NCBI RefSeq assembly: GCF_000154465.1
Contig: NZ_DS499577.1
Location: 742,013 to 806,012, forward strand
Direction: 5' to 3'
DNA length: 64,000 bases
Source of the DNA: Alistipes putredinis DSM 17216
GTDB taxonomy: Bacteria > Bacteroidota > Bacteroidia > Bacteroidales > Rikenellaceae
Shown: one piece after another, positions 42,645 to 51,310 of the stretch
How the letters are laid out: each line of letters begins with the position of its first letter
Position numbering within the stretch: position 1 is the first letter of the stretch
Position numbers and translations under genes: made by a program
The notes under the pieces: model-generated
Seen by the model: only the letters and a program-made list of their open reading frames with translations
Told to the model about the DNA's origin: nothing
The model's database searches: none

Positions 42645-43388
42645 CTATTTTTTGCCCTGATTGGCTACGGCTTCCATCAGCTTGCGGATCTGTTCGGGAT
42701 CGCCCAGAAAGTAATCTTTCACCAGACGTAACTTGTCGTCGAATTCGAAGACGTATGGCACGGCCGTCGGGAGGTTGAGTTCCGAGATCGCCGCGTCGGA
42801 GATGCCTTTCAGGTGTTTGATGATACCCCGCAGGCTGTTGCCGTGCGCTACCACCAAGATTTCGTCGTGAACGGACAGTTCGGGGAAAATCACGCATTGC
42901 CAGTAGGGCAGCGCCCGTTCGATGGTTTGCTTGAGCGATTCGGTGCGGGGCAGCTCCTCGTCCGGGATCCCGGCGTAGCGGGGATCGAAGCGCGGATTGC
43001 GGGGATCGTCTTCGGCCAGCGGATCGGGTGCGACGTCGTAGCTGCGCCGCCAGATGTGCACCTGCTCTTCGCCGAAGCGGGCCGCCGTTTCGCTCTTGTT
43101 GAGCCCTTGCAGTACGCCGTAATGTTTCTCGTTGAGGCGCCAGTTTTTCTCGACGGGGATCCATTCCTGATCGAGCCGGTCGAGAACACAGTTCAGGGTC
43201 CGGACGGCCCTTTTCAGGTAGGAGGTGTAGGCTTTGCCGAAACGGAATCCTTCGGCTTTGAGCAATTCTCCGGCTTTGAGGGCCTCTTCGACGCCTTTGT
43301 CCGTGAGATCGACGTCCGTCCATCCCGTGAAGCGGTTTTCGCGGTTCCACGCGCTTTCGCCGTGCCGCAACAGTACGATTTTTTTCAT
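42645..43388 (-). CDS. gpmA: 2,3-bisphosphoglycerate-dependent phosphoglycerate mutase
   Basis: GpmA interconverts 3- and 2-phosphoglycerate in glycolysis. It is 247 residues, the standard length. LLRHGESAWNRENRFTGWTDVDL carries the phosphorylated His10-type residue; LNEKHYGVLQGLNK and VVAHGNSLRGIIKHL supply the other catalytic residues. The start at 43388 (MKKIVLLRHGES) is clear. It is 14 bp downstream of the 2-hydroxyacid dehydrogenase gene on the same strand, forming a two-gene lower-glycolysis/fermentation unit. Confidence 0.96.
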   Translation of the reverse strand: MKKIVLLRHGESAWNRENRFTGWTDVDLTDKGVEEALKAGELLKAEGFRFGKAYTSYLKRAVRTLNCVLDRLDQEWIPVEKNWRLNEKHYGVLQGLNKSETAARFGEEQVHIWRRSYDVAPDPLAEDDPRNPRFDPRYAGIPDEELPRTESLKQTIERALPYWQCVIFPELSVHDEILVVAHGNSLRGIIKHLKGISDAAISELNLPTAVPYVFEFDDKLRLVKDYFLGDPEQIRKLMEAVANQGKK

Positions 43389-43402
43389 GGTATGATCTGT
43401 TT

Positions 43403-44398
43403 TTATTTGTATTTCACTTCGTTGAGGCACTCTCCGTGGGAGAATGCCTGAATGTTTTCGAGGGTCGTGCGGGCGATGTTGTCCAGCGCCTCGCGGGTGA
43501 AGAATCCCTGGTGGGAGGTGAGGATCACGTTGTTGAAGGAGAGCAGGCGTGCCAGCATGTCGTCGTCCATGATCCGGTCGGAGGTGTCCTGATAGAAGTA
43601 ATCCGCCTCTTCCTCATAGACATCCAGCCCCGCCGCTCCGATCTTTTTCTCCTTGAGTCCTTCGATCAGGTCGCTCGTGCGGATCAGCTGCCCGCGTCCC
43701 GTGTTGATGATGATGACCCCGTCTTTCATTTGACCGATGGCTTCGGCGTCGATCATGTGGAGGGTTCGGTCCGTGAGGGGACAGTGCAGCGAGATGATGT
43801 CCGAGCGGCGGTAGAGTTCGGTCAGCGGAACGTAGGTCATACCTGATTCCCGGGCGAACGCCTCGTCGGGGCAGGGGTCGTAGCCGAGGACCTCCATCCC
43901 GAAACCCCGCAGGATGCGGATGAGGGCACGGGCGATTTTTCCCGTGCCGACGATGCCGGCCGTTTTGCCGTGCATATCGAAGCCGAGGAGGCCGTGCAGG
44001 GCGAAATTTCCGTCCCGGGTACGCCAGTAAGCGCGGTGTACCTTCCGGTTGAGCGAGAGCATCAGTGCCACGGCGTGTTCGGCCACGGCATAGGGCGAAT
44101 AGGCCGGTACCCGGACTACCGTGATGCCGTGCTCGGCGGCGGCTTTCAGATCGACGTTGTTGAAACCCGCGCAGCGCAGGGCGATCAACCGTACACCCAT
44201 GCGGGCCAGCTCCCCGACGGTTGGGGCATCCGCCGAGTCATTGACGAAGATGCAGACCGCATCGGCGCCTTGTGCCAGGGGTACGTTGTCGATGTTCAGG
44301 TGGCTGCGGTGGTATTTGATCCGTATCCCGTAGTCGGCGTTGATCCGGTCGAACGATTCGCGGTCGTAGGGCTGTGTCCCGAAAAAAATGGTTTTCAT
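43403..44398 (-). CDS. D-isomer-specific 2-hydroxyacid dehydrogenase (D-lactate dehydrogenase-like)
   Basis: This 331-residue NAD-dependent dehydrogenase probably reduces pyruvate to D-lactate. It has the substrate-binding Arg in ALRCAGFNNVDL, the Rossmann motif GIVGTGKIARALIRILRGFGMEVLGYD, NTGRGQLIRTSDLIEGL with the second active-site Arg, the catalytic Glu in LDVYEEEADYF and His in TSHQGFFTREAL. The LDH-type signatures (YFYQDTSDRIMDDDMLARLLSFNNVI) match fermentative D-LDH. It precedes gpmA by 14 bp. Substrate is inferred from subgroup signatures. Confidence 0.92.
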   Translation of the reverse strand: MKTIFFGTQPYDRESFDRINADYGIRIKYHRSHLNIDNVPLAQGADAVCIFVNDSADAPTVGELARMGVRLIALRCAGFNNVDLKAAAEHGITVVRVPAYSPYAVAEHAVALMLSLNRKVHRAYWRTRDGNFALHGLLGFDMHGKTAGIVGTGKIARALIRILRGFGMEVLGYDPCPDEAFARESGMTYVPLTELYRRSDIISLHCPLTDRTLHMIDAEAIGQMKDGVIIINTGRGQLIRTSDLIEGLKEKKIGAAGLDVYEEEADYFYQDTSDRIMDDDMLARLLSFNNVILTSHQGFFTREALDNIARTTLENIQAFSHGECLNEVKYK

Positions 44399-44592
44399 GG
44401 CGTATATTTCATTTAATTATAACGTTTTTGTCGAGGCGGTATTATCCGTTCCGTTCACGGATTGTGCCAAGAGCGGGAGATTTGCCGCACAAACCGTATC
44501 GAAAGCAATATGTCCTTCGTTCGGTTCGGATTTCGAAGCACTCTGTCTCATGGCACTTTTTTTGTCCCGTTTGTTTCCTGAATAAACATGCA

Positions 44593-46053
44593 ATGAGGAA
44601 TCCGAGAGAACGCATACGCAACAGTAGGGGGTATAAATGGTGGATTTTGAGCCTCGTGATGCTCGGGACTTTCATGGCCGTGATGGACGTGACGGTCGTG
44701 AACGTCGGCCTGCCGACCATTATGTCGGTATTTCACATCCCCATTTCGACCGCCGAATGGGTCATTACGGCCTATATGATTACCATGACGCTCATGCTGC
44801 CTTCGGCGGGTTGGATCGCCGACCGCATCGGCAACAAACGGATGTATATTCTGGGGTTGGTGCTCTTCACCTTCGGATCGTGGCTCTGCGGCCGCGCCGG
44901 GAGCGATATGTTCCTGATTTCGGCCCGTGCCCTGCAAGGCTTCGGCAGCGGCATCATCCAATCGCTCGGCCTGGCGATCGTTACCCGGGAGTTTCCTCCG
45001 CAACAGCGGGGGCTGGCCCTGGGGTTGTGGTCGGTGGCGGCCGCCGCTTCGATCTCGTTCGGTCCTCTGATCGGCGGTTATCTGGTGGACGATTACAGTT
45101 GGCACCTGATCTTCGATGTCAATGTTCCTGTGGGACTGGCGGCCATTCTGTTTGCAATTTTTATCCAGAAGGAGTGGCGCGGTGCCCGTGCGGGCAGTTT
45201 CGACTGGCCGGGTTTTCTGTGCGTGGTCTGTTTCATGCCCCTTTTGATCTTCGCACTGGCCCGAGGCAATTCGCCTTCGAATCCCGAGGGGTGGAGTTCT
45301 CCGGAGGTGATCGGATGTTTTGCGGTTGCGGCTGCGGCACTCATTGTCTTTATCGTCCGGGAGCTGCGGTGCGAAAATCCGCTGTTGAATCTGAAACTGC
45401 TCGGCGAACGTAATTTCGGCGTTTCGATGGCTGTGCTGGCGATCTTCGGTATCGGCATGCTGGGCGGTACCTATTTGCTGCCGCTTTACATGCAGAAGGG
45501 GCTGGGCTATACGGCGATCATGGCCGGAAGCGTTTTTCTGCCCGTCGGCCTGATCCAGGGCGTGCTTTCGACCTGCTCGGGATTCCTGACCCGCTACGTC
45601 AAGCCGCTTTTCATCGCCGTGACCGGCATCCTGGTCATGACGTTGAGTTTCTATTTCGCCAGCCGGTTTACTCTTCATACTACGCATGCACAGATCATGT
45701 TGGTACTCTATCTGCGCGGCTTCGGCATGGGACTGACCTTTGCCCCGCTGAACGATTTCTCGCTCATGAATTTGAGCCAGTGCGATATGGCTTCGGCAGC
45801 CGGTATCTCCAACAGCATCAAGCAACTCTCGGGCAGCGTCAGCATCGCCCTGCTTACCGTTATTCTGACCGGCCGTACGGCGTTCCATTCGGCGCAGGGC
45901 GGGCTCTCTTCGGCGGAAAGCTACGTGGCCGGTATCTCCGACGATTTCCTTTTCGTCACATTCGTTTCGTTGGCCTCGGCACTGCCCTTCCTGTGGCTGC
46001 TGCGCCCGCGCCGCAAGGCGGCTTCGTTTAAGAGCGAAGGAACGGGCACCTGA
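44593..46053 (+). CDS. MFS multidrug exporter, DHA2/EmrB type
   Basis: The exporter has 486 residues with about 14 membrane segments. Typical signatures are LDxTVVNVGLPTI-like (MDVTVVNVGLPTIM), WVITAYMITMTLMLPSAGWIADRIGNKRMYI and GFGSGIIQSLGLAIV. It is a proton-coupled drug/metabolite exporter of the inner membrane. No EmrA-type adaptor gene is adjacent. ATG 44593 is chosen because it gives the usual short basic N-terminus (MRNPRERIRNSRGYKWW); the open frame continues upstream without family character. Confidence 0.92.
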   Translation: MRNPRERIRNSRGYKWWILSLVMLGTFMAVMDVTVVNVGLPTIMSVFHIPISTAEWVITAYMITMTLMLPSAGWIADRIGNKRMYILGLVLFTFGSWLCGRAGSDMFLISARALQGFGSGIIQSLGLAIVTREFPPQQRGLALGLWSVAAAASISFGPLIGGYLVDDYSWHLIFDVNVPVGLAAILFAIFIQKEWRGARAGSFDWPGFLCVVCFMPLLIFALARGNSPSNPEGWSSPEVIGCFAVAAAALIVFIVRELRCENPLLNLKLLGERNFGVSMAVLAIFGIGMLGGTYLLPLYMQKGLGYTAIMAGSVFLPVGLIQGVLSTCSGFLTRYVKPLFIAVTGILVMTLSFYFASRFTLHTTHAQIMLVLYLRGFGMGLTFAPLNDFSLMNLSQCDMASAAGISNSIKQLSGSVSIALLTVILTGRTAFHSAQGGLSSAESYVAGISDDFLFVTFVSLASALPFLWLLRPRRKAASFKSEGTGT

Positions 46054-46081
46054 CGGGTTTGCTTTTATCGCCTTGAATCCC

Positions 46082-46089
46082 TATTTTTG
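46082..46089 (+). promoter_or_regulatory. -7 box TATTTTTG for mutY
   Basis: TATTTTTG matches TAnnTTTG and lies 31 nt before the proposed TTG start at 46120. It makes an earlier TTG at 46087 impossible as a start. Confidence 0.5.
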
Positions 46090-46119
46090 TCCCGGGGAAT
46101 CGTCTTTTCCCGGAGGATT

Positions 46120-47196
46120 TTGAAAAACGATCAGCAGACATACGTTCCCGATCCCGAGGTCGCTTCGCGGCTCCTGGAGTGGTACGGACGCGAGGGGCGC
46201 GACCTCCCCTGGCGTCGCACACGGGACCCTTACCGGATCTGGATTTCGGAAGTGATCCTGCAACAGACCCGCGTGGCGCAGGGTATGTCCTATTATCATC
46301 GTTTTCTCGAACTGTTCCCCGACGTCGCGGCCCTCGCTTCGGCTCCCGAAGATCTGGTTCTCAAGTGCTGGCAGGGGCTCGGCTACTACTCCCGGGCCCG
46401 GAACCTGCTGGCCGCAGCCCGGCGGATCGTGGAGACGCACGGCGGCGTTTTCCCGACGGCCTATGCCGACGTGCGGGCATTGCCCGGCGTGGGCGACTAT
46501 ACGGCTGCGGCGATCTGTTCGATCGCATACGAGGAACCCTGTGCCGCACTCGACGGCAATGTCTTTCGGGTGCTTTCCCGCCTTTACGATCTCGATACGC
46601 CCATCGATACGACTTCCGGAAGGAGGACGTTCGCTGCGCTGGCCGATTCGCTGATCGACCGGCAGCGGCCGGGACTTTACAACCAGGCCATTATGGATTT
46701 CGGGGCTCTTTGCTGTCTTCCGGCACAGCCCCGCTGTACGGAGTGCCCTTTGCGTGACCGCTGTCTGGCTTTTGCCGCCCGTACGGTCGATGTCCGTCCC
46801 GTCAAACAGGGGCGTACGGCTGTCGAACCCCGCTATTTCAACTACCTGCACGTCGAATGCGGCGATGAATTGGTGTTGCGCCGACGGGGTGCCGGCGACA
46901 TTTGGCAGGGGTTGTACGAATTTCCGCTCATCGAAACTCCCGAACCGGTGGAATATACGGTGCTGGCCGCGATGCCGGAGTTTTGCGCTCTCTTCAAAGA
47001 TGCCGGGACGGTATGCCTTGCCGGGACCGTCAAGATGCCCGTGCATCAGCTTTCGCACCGGGCGATCCACGCTGTTTTCTACCGGATCGTCGTGGAGCGC
47101 TGGACGCCCTCCTTGCGCGAAATGCTCGTCATTTCGCGCGAAACCCTCGGCGATTACGCCGTTTCCCGTCTTACGGAGCGTTATTTATCCCGCTGA
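46120..47196 (+). CDS. mutY: A/G-specific adenine glycosylase
   Basis: MutY removes adenine mispaired with 8-oxoguanine. The 358-residue product has LPWRRTRDPYRIWISEVILQQTRV (catalytic Glu), the helix-hairpin-helix with GVGDYTAAAICSIAYEEPCAALDGNVFRV (catalytic Asp region), the 4Fe-4S cluster cysteines (CCLPAQPRCTECPLRDRCLAF) and a C-terminal NUDIX-like domain that recognises 8-oxoG. The start is the TTG at 46120, preceded by GGAGG, with no in-frame ATG nearby. A non-ATG start is unusual for this genome. Confidence 0.93.
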   Translation: MKNDQQTYVPDPEVASRLLEWYGREGRDLPWRRTRDPYRIWISEVILQQTRVAQGMSYYHRFLELFPDVAALASAPEDLVLKCWQGLGYYSRARNLLAAARRIVETHGGVFPTAYADVRALPGVGDYTAAAICSIAYEEPCAALDGNVFRVLSRLYDLDTPIDTTSGRRTFAALADSLIDRQRPGLYNQAIMDFGALCCLPAQPRCTECPLRDRCLAFAARTVDVRPVKQGRTAVEPRYFNYLHVECGDELVLRRRGAGDIWQGLYEFPLIETPEPVEYTVLAAMPEFCALFKDAGTVCLAGTVKMPVHQLSHRAIHAVFYRIVVERWTPSLREMLVISRETLGDYAVSRLTERYLSR

Positions 47197-47273
47197 TTCT
47201 TCGTCTGTGCGTTTGCGGCACACGGTTTGCCGTTTGATTGACGTGAAACCTAACGAAGAAAACGAGATAAATT

Positions 47274-48980
47274 ATGTTTACAGGTGTACAATTCACGCAT
47301 TTCATCCAAGCAAATCCCGCGCTGGCCGTTTTTTTGACCATTGCGCTGGGATTTTTGTTGGGTAAGCTGCGCATCCGCAGCTTTTCGCTCGGAACGGTGA
47401 CCAGCGTGCTGCTGGTGGGCGTGATCGTCGGGCAGCTTCGTATCGAGATTCCCGAACCGGCCAAAACCCTTTTCTTCCTGATGTTCCTCTTCGCCGTGGG
47501 ATATGCGGTCGGCCCGCAGTTCTTCCGGGGGTTGAAGAAGGACGGATTGCCGCAGGTGGCCTTCGCCGTGGTGGTCTGTTTGCTGTGTTTGGGGTCGGTA
47601 TGGCTCTTCTCCTGGCTGATGGGCTATACGCTTTCGCAGGCTGCGGGGCTGCTGGCCGGGTCGCAGACGATGTCGGCCGTGCTGGGCGTGGCGACCGATA
47701 CGATCCGCGAACTGCCGGGCGGAGCGGAAACCGATCTCAGTTCAATGCCCGTTTGTTATGCGGTAACTTACATCTTCGGTACGGCGGGTTCCGCATGGGT
47801 GTTGAGTTCGATCGGACCCCGGCTGCTGGGCGGCGTGGCGAAGGTGAAGCAGTCTGCGCGCGATCTGGAGCAGAAGATGGGCGAAGACGTCAGCCTGAAA
47901 GCCGGCTTCGACCCGGCGGCCCGGGAGATCGTTTTCCGGGTTTTCAGCGCCGATAACGAATGGTTCGAGGGCGGGCGTACCGTCCACGAATTCGAAACCG
48001 TCATGCAGCGCGACGGAAAGCGTATTTTCGTCGAACGGCTCTGCCAGCAGGGGAAGGTCGTCGATGAGGTGACACCCCGGACAGTGATCCGTCCGGGCGA
48101 TCAACTGGTCGTCAGCGGTCGCCGCGAATACGTCATCAGCGAAGAGAAGTGGATCGGTGCCGAAGTGTCCGATACGACACTGACGAATTTTGCCGTTCAG
48201 GTCCTTCCTGTCGTGGTCAATCGCAAGGGGGCTGCCGGGGAGAGGATCGGAAAGGTCTTGTCGGCTAAATTCATGCACGGGGTCAATATCCGGTCCATCG
48301 TGCGGGCGGGTGTGAAGATCCCCGTGCGGAGCGGAGCCAAACTCGATGCCGGCGACCGGATCGAATTGGTCGGGCTGCCGCAGGACGTGCGACGTGCCGC
48401 CGCACAGTTGGGTTTCAGCGATCCGGTGAAGACCGAGAGCAGCGTTCCGTTGCTGGGGCTGGGTATCTGTCTGGGCGGTCTGATCTTCGGATGGATGCTG
48501 GTGGCCAAGATAGGGGCGATTCCCCTGAGTCTGACCGTGAGCGGCGGCGTGCTGCTCGCAGGTCTTTTCTGCGGCTGGGCCCGTTCGCGGCGCCCGACTT
48601 TGGGAGGCATTCCCGAACAGACCGTGTGGTTCATGAACAATATGGGACTGAATACTTTCATTGCGATCGTCGGCATTTCGACCGGACCGTCGTTCGTCGC
48701 CGGTTTTCAGCAGGTGGGCTGGAGCCTTTTCCTGGTGGGGGCCGGTGCCACGACTCTTCCTCTGGTGCTGGGCGTGTTGATCGGCCGTTACCTGTTCCGT
48801 TTCAACGATGCCCTGACGCTCGGATGCGTCGCCGGAGCGCGAACGACTACGGCGGCTCTCGGTGCTGTCGAGGATACGATCGGCAGCAATGTCCCCTCGC
48901 TGGGATATACCATCACTTATGCCATCGGTAATACGCTGCTCATCATCTGGGGCGTGGTGCTCGTGTTGCTGTTGGCCTGA
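47274..48980 (+). CDS. Aspartate:alanine exchanger-family transporter
   Basis: The 568-residue membrane protein has two hydrophobic halves (about 15-190 and 395-565) flanking a soluble pair of TrkA-C (RCK C-terminal) domains (about 205-380; VIRPGDQLVVSGRREYVI and LDAGDRIELVGLPQDV). The duplicated motif GxxxGSQTMSAVLGVATDT / GCVAGARTTTAALGAVEDTIG is typical of AspT/YidE permeases. By family it is an amino-acid or dicarboxylate exchanger; the exact substrate is unknown. Confidence 0.9.
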   Translation: MFTGVQFTHFIQANPALAVFLTIALGFLLGKLRIRSFSLGTVTSVLLVGVIVGQLRIEIPEPAKTLFFLMFLFAVGYAVGPQFFRGLKKDGLPQVAFAVVVCLLCLGSVWLFSWLMGYTLSQAAGLLAGSQTMSAVLGVATDTIRELPGGAETDLSSMPVCYAVTYIFGTAGSAWVLSSIGPRLLGGVAKVKQSARDLEQKMGEDVSLKAGFDPAAREIVFRVFSADNEWFEGGRTVHEFETVMQRDGKRIFVERLCQQGKVVDEVTPRTVIRPGDQLVVSGRREYVISEEKWIGAEVSDTTLTNFAVQVLPVVVNRKGAAGERIGKVLSAKFMHGVNIRSIVRAGVKIPVRSGAKLDAGDRIELVGLPQDVRRAAAQLGFSDPVKTESSVPLLGLGICLGGLIFGWMLVAKIGAIPLSLTVSGGVLLAGLFCGWARSRRPTLGGIPEQTVWFMNNMGLNTFIAIVGISTGPSFVAGFQQVGWSLFLVGAGATTLPLVLGVLIGRYLFRFNDALTLGCVAGARTTTAALGAVEDTIGSNVPSLGYTITYAIGNTLLIIWGVVLVLLLA

Positions 48981-49122
48981 CGGAGCCGGTCGATGATTCG
49001 GGCGGGTCTATGGTTTTCCATAGATCCGCTTTTTCGTGGTGTGAATCGCTAAAAGCGGATGAATCCGGCGGATTTTTGAAAAAAAATTGATTACTTAGCA
49101 TTCTCTTTTAACGATTGCGACG

Positions 49123-49578
49123 ATGAGTGCGAAACTGGCGAAGTACGACCGGTTGTACGAGCAGATCAAGGGCTATGTACAGACGACCGACGACATTTGG
49201 GCACGGCTGGCCACGATGGAGGCCGTGTTGCATCATAAGATGCAGACTTTTTTCTGGACAGGGGTGTATGCCCTTATCGACGACGAACTGATTGTCCGCT
49301 CGTACCAGGGGCCCGTTGCCTGTCAGAAGCTGCGGCATCATACGGGAGTTTGCTGGGCGGCGGTCAGCACGGGAGAAACCGTGATCGTGCCCGATGTGGA
49401 GCGGTTTCCGGGACATATCGCCTGTAATTCGAAATCCCGCAGCGAGATCGTCCTGCCGATTCGGGACCGGGAAGGGCGTGTGTTCGCCTGTCTGGATGTG
49501 GACAGCGACCGGTTGGATGCGTTCGACCGGGAGGATGAAGAGGGGCTGAAAAAGATTCTCTCCCTTCTTTTTGATTAG
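49123..49578 (+). CDS. GAF-domain free methionine-(R)-sulfoxide reductase
   Basis: This is a single GAF domain of 151 residues, the size of fRMsr (MsrC). It has the family cysteines in QGPVACQKLRHHTGVCWAAV and FPGHIACNSKSRSEIVLPI, which form the active site reducing free Met-R-sulfoxide. DVDSDRLDAFDREDEE closes the fold. It is a cytosolic antioxidant enzyme. It has no operon partner; the 142 nt upstream has no gene. Confidence 0.92.
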   Translation: MSAKLAKYDRLYEQIKGYVQTTDDIWARLATMEAVLHHKMQTFFWTGVYALIDDELIVRSYQGPVACQKLRHHTGVCWAAVSTGETVIVPDVERFPGHIACNSKSRSEIVLPIRDREGRVFACLDVDSDRLDAFDREDEEGLKKILSLLFD

Positions 49579-49794
49579 GCGGCGATCCTGCGTGGGCGGC
49601 GTATCGTATCTTCATCACCCGCGAAATCCGGTGCGTCTTTCAGCGATTGTCGTATAAAATAAATTCCGCTGACGCGGATGTCCGAGCAGATTCGGCGCTG
49701 CGTCGGCTCGATTATTTTTGTACCGGACAGGAGGCGGTTCGGCGATCTTTACGTACGAATCCGTACGATTATTCGCCTCTTTCTGATCCTTGCA

Positions 49795-49833
49795 CAAAAA
49801 AATCCCGCTGTATTTTACAGCGGGATTTTTTTT
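49795..49833. terminator. Terminator of OmpA-family gene
   Basis: AAATCCCGCTGTA pairs with TACAGCGGGATTT, with A and T runs on the two sides. It lies 12 bp past the stop of the minus-strand OmpA gene. The 216 nt between 49579 and this hairpin hold no gene. Confidence 0.85.
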
Positions 49834-49844
49834 GTATTTGGCAT

Positions 49845-51140
49845 TTAGCGGATTACCGTTACGCGGTTCTCCTGCTCGGTCTTGAACGGAGACTTGGTGT
49901 CGCTGTAACCCTTGTACTGCAGGTTCTCGGCTTTTACGCCTTTCGAGATCAGGTAGTCGTAAACCTTCTTCGCACGCTGCTCGGCCAGGCGGGTATTCAC
50001 GGCCTTCGAACCGGTTTGGGGATCGGCATGGCCTTCGATCACGTAAATCTTGTTTTTCGGCGCATTCTTGATTTGGGTAGCGATGATGTCCAGGCGGAGT
50101 TTCTCTTTCGGACTCAGCTCGGTCTGGCCGATGTTGAAGAAGGTGATGCCTTTGCCGGTCAGATAGATGTCATCGGTGTAGGCATTGCCGTCGAGCTGGT
50201 CGGCCGGGATAGGATTGGGACCCCACTTCGCCATTTCGGCAGCTTTCTTCGCGGCGGCAGCTTCGGCAGCGGCTTTTTTCGCAGCTTTGTTTGCTGCAGC
50301 CAGGTCATTGGCCAGTTCGGCGTTGTCGGCCTGTACAGCAGCCAGAGCCAGGTCGCGGTCGGCTATGACAGCCTGGTAAGCCATTACATCTTCGACGGTG
50401 TAGGGCGAAGCCTGTTTGAAGCCGCGGCGGTTGAAACGGTACGTAAGACCGATCGTGGCACTGTAGGCTGCGGCTACTTTCTGTGTTCCCGAATTCAGGA
50501 TTGAGGGCATGTTGCTGCTGGGCAGCATCCAAGCCTTGAGTTCCAGTTCGATGTCCAGGGCCGGGCATACGCGGAACTTGTTCAGCAAACCGGCCGTGAA
50601 AGCGAACGAGTGGTCCGTCCCGTAGCCCCAGTCGCGCTGGAATTTGTCGGTGAAACCCGATACGTGGTAACCGAAGCCGGCGAAAGGCACTGCGTAATAG
50701 ACGCGGTCGTCACGCTCGCCGCCGATCCAGTTCGACAGATTCACCATGAAGTCCATGTGCGTGAAGATGTACGGGTCTTTCATGTATTGGTTGCCGAATG
50801 CCGTGTCGTTCTGGTACTGGCCGCCCTGAATTTGCAGGCGGGCACCCATTACGGGGTGGAACCATTTGGTCAGCGAGAAGTCGGCCTGCCAGTTGATGTG
50901 GTTGAAGCGCGACGATCCGAAATCGTCTTTTCCCAGCGTGCCGTTGAAGACCATAATTTGGGCGCCTCCGGCGACGGTGATTTCCCAGTTGTCGAAGAAA
51001 CGGTTGGTTTCGTAACCGGCCCAGCCTCGTCTCTTGGGCTGTTGCTCTTCTACGACGATTTCTTCTGCGACAGCGACAACCTGGGCTGAAGCGGCTGCGG
51101 CACAAAGAACGAGTGCCATCGTAATGAATAATTTTTTCAT
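49845..51140 (-). CDS. OmpA-family outer-membrane protein
   Basis: The protein is 431 residues with a signal peptide (1-19, ASAQ). The N-terminal part (about 40-260) is an outer-membrane beta-barrel with alternating aromatic strands. An Ala/Lys-rich coiled segment follows (about 285-325; ANKAAKKAAAEAAAAKKAAE). The C-terminal OmpA domain has YVIEGHADPQTGSKAVNTRLAEQRAKKVYDYLISKGV with the peptidoglycan-binding Asp and Arg residues. It anchors the outer membrane to the wall and is likely very abundant. Confidence 0.93.
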   Translation of the reverse strand: MKKLFITMALVLCAAAASAQVVAVAEEIVVEEQQPKRRGWAGYETNRFFDNWEITVAGGAQIMVFNGTLGKDDFGSSRFNHINWQADFSLTKWFHPVMGARLQIQGGQYQNDTAFGNQYMKDPYIFTHMDFMVNLSNWIGGERDDRVYYAVPFAGFGYHVSGFTDKFQRDWGYGTDHSFAFTAGLLNKFRVCPALDIELELKAWMLPSSNMPSILNSGTQKVAAAYSATIGLTYRFNRRGFKQASPYTVEDVMAYQAVIADRDLALAAVQADNAELANDLAAANKAAKKAAAEAAAAKKAAEMAKWGPNPIPADQLDGNAYTDDIYLTGKGITFFNIGQTELSPKEKLRLDIIATQIKNAPKNKIYVIEGHADPQTGSKAVNTRLAEQRAKKVYDYLISKGVKAENLQYKGYSDTKSPFKTEQENRVTVIR

Positions 51141-51246
51141 GTAGTTCGAATTTAATGTGTAATAATTTTTTGTTTTCGTGTATGTAAACCCTTACACGGG
51201 AGCTTGATTCATCTCTATATATCCTTTTGTAGAAGCTAAAAGCAAA

Positions 51247-51267
51247 GTCCGGGCCAAAAGCCCGGAC
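51247..51267 (-). terminator. Terminator of ribonucleotide reductase gene
   Basis: GTCCGGGC pairs with GCCCGGAC around CAAAA, past the stop of the minus-strand RNR gene, with T-rich sequence following on that strand. Confidence 0.75.
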
Positions 51268-51310
51268 CTCGTTTGACGTTTTGTATATTTTATTGTCTGT
51301 CGGCAGAGAA